DNA from: an uncultured Flavobacteriales bacterium
GTDB lineage: Bacteria; Bacteroidota; Bacteroidia; Flavobacteriales; BACL11
Length of the DNA stretch: 64,000 bases
Assembly (NCBI GenBank): GCA_905612305.1
Contig: CAJQRK010000005.1
Span: forward strand, 27,861 to 91,860
Reading direction: 5' to 3'
Positions 61,001-64,000 of the stretch are shown here, piece by piece; positions within the stretch are counted from its first letter, which is position 1, and each line of letters opens with the position of its first letter. The position numbers and the translations under genes are program-made. The notes beneath the pieces are model-generated. The model saw only the letters and a list, made by a program, of their open reading frames with translations. It was not told the DNA's origin and did no database searches.

Positions 61001-64000
61001 ATTCCAAAAGTATTGTAGATAAATCCTATGTCTGTAGATCCTGAATTTGAATTGACAAATTGTCCTAGGTCATGCATGTCCCATAGGCAACTATCTATTG
61101 AAGCTTGTGGAGTGGTTGTAAAAGAAGTGTTGGTATAATAAATAGCATTTCCATCACAATCATTATTTACTGTATATTCAGCCACAGGGATTGGTGTTAC
61201 AAGCACCTGATGTTTGATACTATCTACACATCCTTTATTGTCCTCTGCAATTAAAGTAACCCACCAATAACCTGCTGTATTGTAAACATGTGTCCCATTT
61301 TCTGACAACAATTGGGTTTGCATAATATAATTTGGATTATCAAAATACCACCACCAATCTAGAATTGGATGACCTCCATTTCCAGGAGATGAAGTATTTA
61401 TTAGCGTTGTTGTTTCATCAAGACAAGTAGTATCTGTTAGAAAGTCTGGATTTGGTAAATCATAAACGATTACATTTATGGTTGTATCTCCCTCACAGCT
61501 AATAGTAGGACTAATAATATTTACTACTTGTAGTGTAACAGAATGGCTTCCTGCAAATCCAAATGTATGCCATGTAATAGGGTCATTTGATGTAATTCCA
61601 TTAGGAGGAAAAGTCCATATAACTGAATCAATAGTTAATGCATTTGCTCCTATTGTAGCATCAAATTTCATCGAATCTCCAAAACATACAGGATCAGCTA
61701 CAAATTCCGCAACAGCACCAGGTACTACCATTATCTCTTGATGAGTGAAGGATATACAATCATTTGCATCCGTTACTGTTAAGTAAACATCAAAATTACC
61801 TGAAGTTTGGAATGTATGACCTATACCCCCTATATTTAAAAGTGTATCATTATTATCGTCAAAATCCCAATACCAAGTGGCAATTACTCCACCTCCTTGT
61901 TGTCCTGGTTGCGAACTATTTCCATTAAATACTGTAATGCCATCTCCTAAGCAGACTATGGAGTCAACTGTAAAATCAGCTATAGGAGGATCGTGTACTG
62001 TAATAGTCTTTGTTAAACTGTCATAACACTCGTCGATTGTGCTCCATATTTCTAATTTTATTTGATATTGTCCAGGTATTGTAAATATATGAGTTAAGTC
62101 AGTTGTATTCACACTATTTAATCCTACTTGTACAACGTTATTATTAATAGACCACCTTGTTAGACTACTATTAATATAACGTAATTGATTTGGTATTTGT
62201 TGAAGTGTAGATAAATCCTCAAAAGTAGTGGTATCGCCTAAACAGACATCATCAGATGTGAATGAAGCAACAGGGGTATGAAAGACATAGATTGTATCAG
62301 GTGCGCTACTAGAAAAATCTTGAGGATCAGGACCAAGTGAAGAAACCCCAATAATTTGATGTTTTACAAGATAAGCACCAGGTTGTGTGTATTCCCAGCA
62401 TACAGTATTGGTATCAAAGCTTGGAGTATGAATAAGTGTACGATCTGGAGTCCCTAATAAGTTATTTGGAGTTACACCATCCCAATCAAACCACCAATTG
62501 GTATAAGTAGTTGGAAATGGAGAATTTGATTGATCAAAAAAGCACACGGAATCACCTAAACATATATTACCTGGGGCTATCTTAACAAAATCAGAAGTAA
62601 CCTCATTAGTTATAATATAAAGTAGGCAACAATATTGTGCTGAATCACAATCATTATATCCAGTTACACAAATATCAAATAAACCAGTACCTATGTATGT
62701 ATGTTCAACAGGGTGAGTTGGATCTGACCAAGGTGTGTTATATGGAGGTGATGATGTAGTTGAGAGCCAATAGGAGAAAGGAGTTAGAATAGTTTGCCCA
62801 CCATCTCCCCAATCAATAACAAGAGAGTCGGTATTCACTGGAAATACAAATGCATTTAGATTCATTTCTAGGGGAAACATGGAAATCCCATAAGCACCAC
62901 TTGAAGTGTCACATGATATCAAGGTGTTTGATTGTTCTAATGTAAATTCAACTCTTGGACTAGGCCTTACTGATACTGTATCTGTAAGCGTATCATTCCC
63001 ACAGCAATTCTCTACAATTAATTTTATATAATAATCAAGATACCCTATTGGGTCTAATTGTCCTTGATTTCCTGTTAATAGTGTAGAAATACTAGATATA
63101 GAAGGGAATACTGGTATACTATCATTATCTAATACAGTACTCCAAATGATAGTTCCTGTTGTATCAAGTATTTGCCATGTATAATCCAGTATATATCCTG
63201 AACTTGCATTTCCAATAGTGGTATCAACATAAAACGGAGGATCAGTAATACAAATAGTATCTACAGTTTGAAAAGAACTTACAGGTATCTCTACTACATT
63301 AATCACTTGATTCATACTAGTGTCTAGACATCCATTATTTGACATAACTATATGGCCAATCGTATGAGAACCTGCGGTTGGCCAAGATGTGTTAAAGTTA
63401 CTAGTAGTATAACTATATAATTCTGGATATATCGTATTATCAATCACCCAGAAAGAACTATCTAATTGACCACCCAAAGTATCAAGAGTTGATGCTGTGT
63501 CACTAAAGTATATTATTGAATTAGTACATAAAGAATCTGGATAACAAGCATAATCATAATTAAAAGCAGCAACTGGATTTGGCCATATTGTTATTGGTAG
63601 AATTATAGAATCCTCACATCCATTCTGATCTATAATGGTTAGACTAACATCCCATATTCCTGAGGAAACATACACATATTCATGTGGACCTTGAGAACTG
63701 CTTGTATCATTGCCTGCATTTATATCACCAAAATCCCATTCCCAAGAGTTAAGTGGACTATATGAAGGATTTGAAGCATCTGTAAATAAGACACTATCAT
63801 TGTCACAAGTATTTGTTGTGCTAATTAAAGGTATTGGAATAGGGAATACAGTAATAGTATCTGAGATATAAGAATGATAACATCCTGTTCCAGGATCTCC
63901 TACAGTTAATTTAATGATATATATACTATCTACATCATGAGAGTAATTGGTTAAATTAAAGCTAGTGTCAGAAGGGTTAAGCGTGTAAATAGTATGTCTT
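58009..64000 (-). CDS. Giant PKD/SprB-repeat adhesin with T9SS type B sorting domain (5' end outside window)
   Basis: At least 1996 residues. The frame stays open to the right edge, so the gene starts beyond 64000; GTG 63675 is internal, since the codons before it read WEWDFGDINAGND, a normal PKD unit. About 19 units of 75-110 aa are visible. They share a P-x-A-x-F entry, a C-x-x-D(S/T) step, WxWDFGD or WxWNFG, and a Y-x-V-x-L-x-V-x-D end with a paired Cys (GCxDS). The last ~95 residues (GLYIPNALTPDVNGG ... YRMQIFDTWGNLLFET ... GTYIWKIQGRF) are the gliding-motility-associated C-terminal domain, the type B signal. SprB-like adhesins drive gliding or attachment; this one is coupled to a PorP/SprF gene. 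Confidence 0.95.
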   Translation of the reverse strand, partial: RHTIYTLNPSDTSFNLTNYSHDVDSIYIIKLTVGDPGTGCYHSYISDTITVFPIPIPLISTTNTCDNDSVLFTDASNPSYSPLNSWEWDFGDINAGNDTSSSQGPHEYVYVSSGIWDVSLTIIDQNGCEDSIILPITIWPNPVAAFNYDYACYPDSLCTNSIIYFSDTASTLDTLGGQLDSSFWVIDNTIYPELYSYTTSNFNTSWPTAGSHTIGHIVMSNNGCLDTSMNQVINVVEIPVSSFQTVDTICITDPPFYVDTTIGNASSGYILDYTWQILDTTGTIIWSTVLDNDSIPVFPSISSISTLLTGNQGQLDPIGYLDYYIKLIVENCCGNDTLTDTVSVRPSPRVEFTLEQSNTLISCDTSSGAYGISMFPLEMNLNAFVFPVNTDSLVIDWGDGGQTILTPFSYWLSTTSSPPYNTPWSDPTHPVEHTYIGTGLFDICVTGYNDCDSAQYCCLLYIITNEVTSDFVKIAPGNICLGDSVCFFDQSNSPFPTTYTNWWFDWDGVTPNNLLGTPDRTLIHTPSFDTNTVCWEYTQPGAYLVKHQIIGVSSLGPDPQDFSSSAPDTIYVFHTPVASFTSDDVCLGDTTTFEDLSTLQQIPNQLRYINSSLTRWSINNNVVQVGLNSVNTTDLTHIFTIPGQYQIKLEIWSTIDECYDSLTKTITVHDPPIADFTVDSIVCLGDGITVFNGNSSQPGQQGGGVIATWYWDFDDNNDTLLNIGGIGHTFQTSGNFDVYLTVTDANDCISFTHQEIMVVPGAVAEFVADPVCFGDSMKFDATIGANALTIDSVIWTFPPNGITSNDPITWHTFGFAGSHSVTLQVVNIISPTISCEGDTTINVIVYDLPNPDFLTDTTCLDETTTLINTSSPGNGGHPILDWWWYFDNPNYIMQTQLLSENGTHVYNTAGYWWVTLIAEDNKGCVDSIKHQVLVTPIPVAEYTVNNDCDGNAIYYTNTSFTTTPQASIDSCLWDMHDLGQFVNSNSGSTDIGFIYNTFGIKTESLIVGDNFGCFSLPFSITPPVQVYTNPSIVNLTADTICDNTPTTFEFNRYYGSDTNLTYAWDYGDLQISDSSNSPHQHEYIVCNTYSVSLTVEDGNTCQDNSTTNAIVRCNPLADFWVENECINDSVEFVNQSNLFPGSSATWLWNFGNIPPQGDTAESPIYLYDSVATYTVILTVIDNQITSGLRGCIDTHQESVEIYALPKPSFETNTVCEGDITAFTNTSIIINSPPNPTYHWNLDNFTGVWINPSDSSSTNPNFRFDDCNDNYEVKLTATDHYGCVDSIINYVEVYCNPIADFSLGDVKCQNDSLYIMNQSYGNGSPLYIWNWNFNDIGNTASPQSYWHGGITWPGFPPHPDTVSTLYYPGGWKSISLTVVDENSCSNFKTDSIFIYDQPNVEFEWDNACANEYVQFNNLSTAADTGLWYWNWQFSHGTNSANSVDWNPMYNYPTVIDTIGAYVSATLIVVDSAYCTDTFRSPDVGVPAIEIHPLPIVDFVVPPICEFDFLKASDFNNSHFAIGSMFNDNLVGENPNDTAWIINNNPLNSSTALPEWIFYAQSPEWSPGLYNISLTRKTSFGCKASKEDTFRIYPIPRMSFISETFDPVNQCGENVSYQFEAQHTDVNSWQYIILDNFGGDTVNPPNINYEPPYNFKYPGIYDLMIHLENKRCESDSIYKLHIYPNPVAQFVADIYSGCEPVDVNFTDQSTIPNDMLYDGGSSYIESYSWIFGDGDTYGTIDIPLVPPTHTYVTQNGIITNYGPILSVVTDNLCYDEFTIRDSITIYPTPVADIFFPPEQIDFGLYLFDGTGSIASEYSPNVFATVDDFWFTWIPGEGDTIGPQGPQFHENVDLFEYQYQSNSLNQGGKDFTVCLILEEKLYGCVDTTCITHDVDYFRGLYIPNALTPDVNGGEASIFLPKGRSLKEYRMQIFDTWGNLLFETDQLNEYGSPAIGWDGKVNEIPVQQGTYIWKIQGRFSDKTLWQGIDNKKSGPIYLIR

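Noticed and set aside
63675-63675. Apparent N-terminus of the PKD giant at GTG 63675
   Set aside because: The frame before it is open and encodes PKD sequence up to the right edge.
58012-64000. Tandem DNA repeats in the adhesin gene
   Set aside because: The PKD units are similar at the protein level but too diverged to be direct nucleotide repeats.
1-64000. CRISPR array, insertion sequence, prophage or toxin-antitoxin genes
   Set aside because: I looked for regularly spaced repeats, transposase motifs, integrases and small paired ORFs and found none.

Overview
The window is a gene-dense, strongly A+T-rich stretch of a Bacteroidota chromosome, most likely order Flavobacteriales. The lineage evidence is: TAnnTTTG promoter boxes placed directly before start codons, very short leaders, type IX secretion (T9SS) proteins (PorV-like, PorP/SprF-like, type B sorting domain, PKD-repeat giant), lipoproteins with short lipoboxes, a TonB-dependent receptor with an N-terminal carboxypeptidase-regulatory domain, and the known flavobacterial gene order etfB-etfA-bifunctional nuclease-nucleoside transporter-thyA-folA. 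Menaquinone genes are of the futalosine type (mqnB, mqnD), which hints at a lineage outside the core Flavobacteriaceae (inference).

Layout. 1-2.8 kb (minus): a TPP riboswitch driving a TonB receptor that runs off the left edge, preceded by PnuC, a NadR-like kinase, a GGGP synthase and a phosphopantetheinyl transferase. 2.8-4.2 kb: ahcY. 4.6-13.9 kb: a cysteine-rich lipoprotein facing away from a three-gene surface locus (TonB receptor, 1420-aa exported protein with a T9SS-like tail, PorV-like barrel). 13.9-20.8 kb: greA, HIT protein, ruvC, flippase-like protein and glycosyltransferase, an orphan DppC permease, UPF0316, AtoE transporter, DUF3127. 20.9-24.3 kb: tRNA-Leu(TAG), then tig-clpP-clpX. 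24.3-31.6 kb (minus): an eight-gene run from etfB to a lipoprotein, including thyA and folA. 31.8-37.7 kb: membrane pyrophosphatase, lipoprotein, deoxynucleoside kinase, GH3 protein, DUF2797. 37.7-47.5 kb: sppA, folK with a second deoxynucleoside kinase, sulfotransferase, OmpA/TPR lipoprotein, a barrel protein, TrmH-type methylase, mutS. 47.5-47.7 kb: tRNA-Gly(GCC) and tRNA-Leu(TAA). 47.7-54.5 kb: kdtA, rfbB, CpsB-type phosphatase, fabD, folE facing mqnB-mqnD. 54.6-64 kb: CotH-kinase protein with a T9SS-like tail, lipoprotein, PorP/SprF, and a giant PKD-repeat adhesin that is open at the right edge.

Functional themes. Thymidylate and folate supply (folE, folK, folA, thyA, two deoxynucleoside kinases, a CNT transporter) is spread over several loci. 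Envelope and surface export dominate both ends. The middle is ordinary housekeeping: proteostasis, DNA repair, electron transfer, lipid and LPS synthesis. No stretch over 300 bases lacks a gene, and at least five convergent gene pairs overlap at their 3' ends, which indicates a compact genome. I saw no insertion sequence, prophage, CRISPR array or toxin-antitoxin pair. I found no clear new multi-gene system. The best candidates for something under-described are the 4.7-13.9 kb receptor/secreted/PorV triad, the lipocalin-CNT fusion, and the DUF3127 protein ending in an SSB-like acidic tip.
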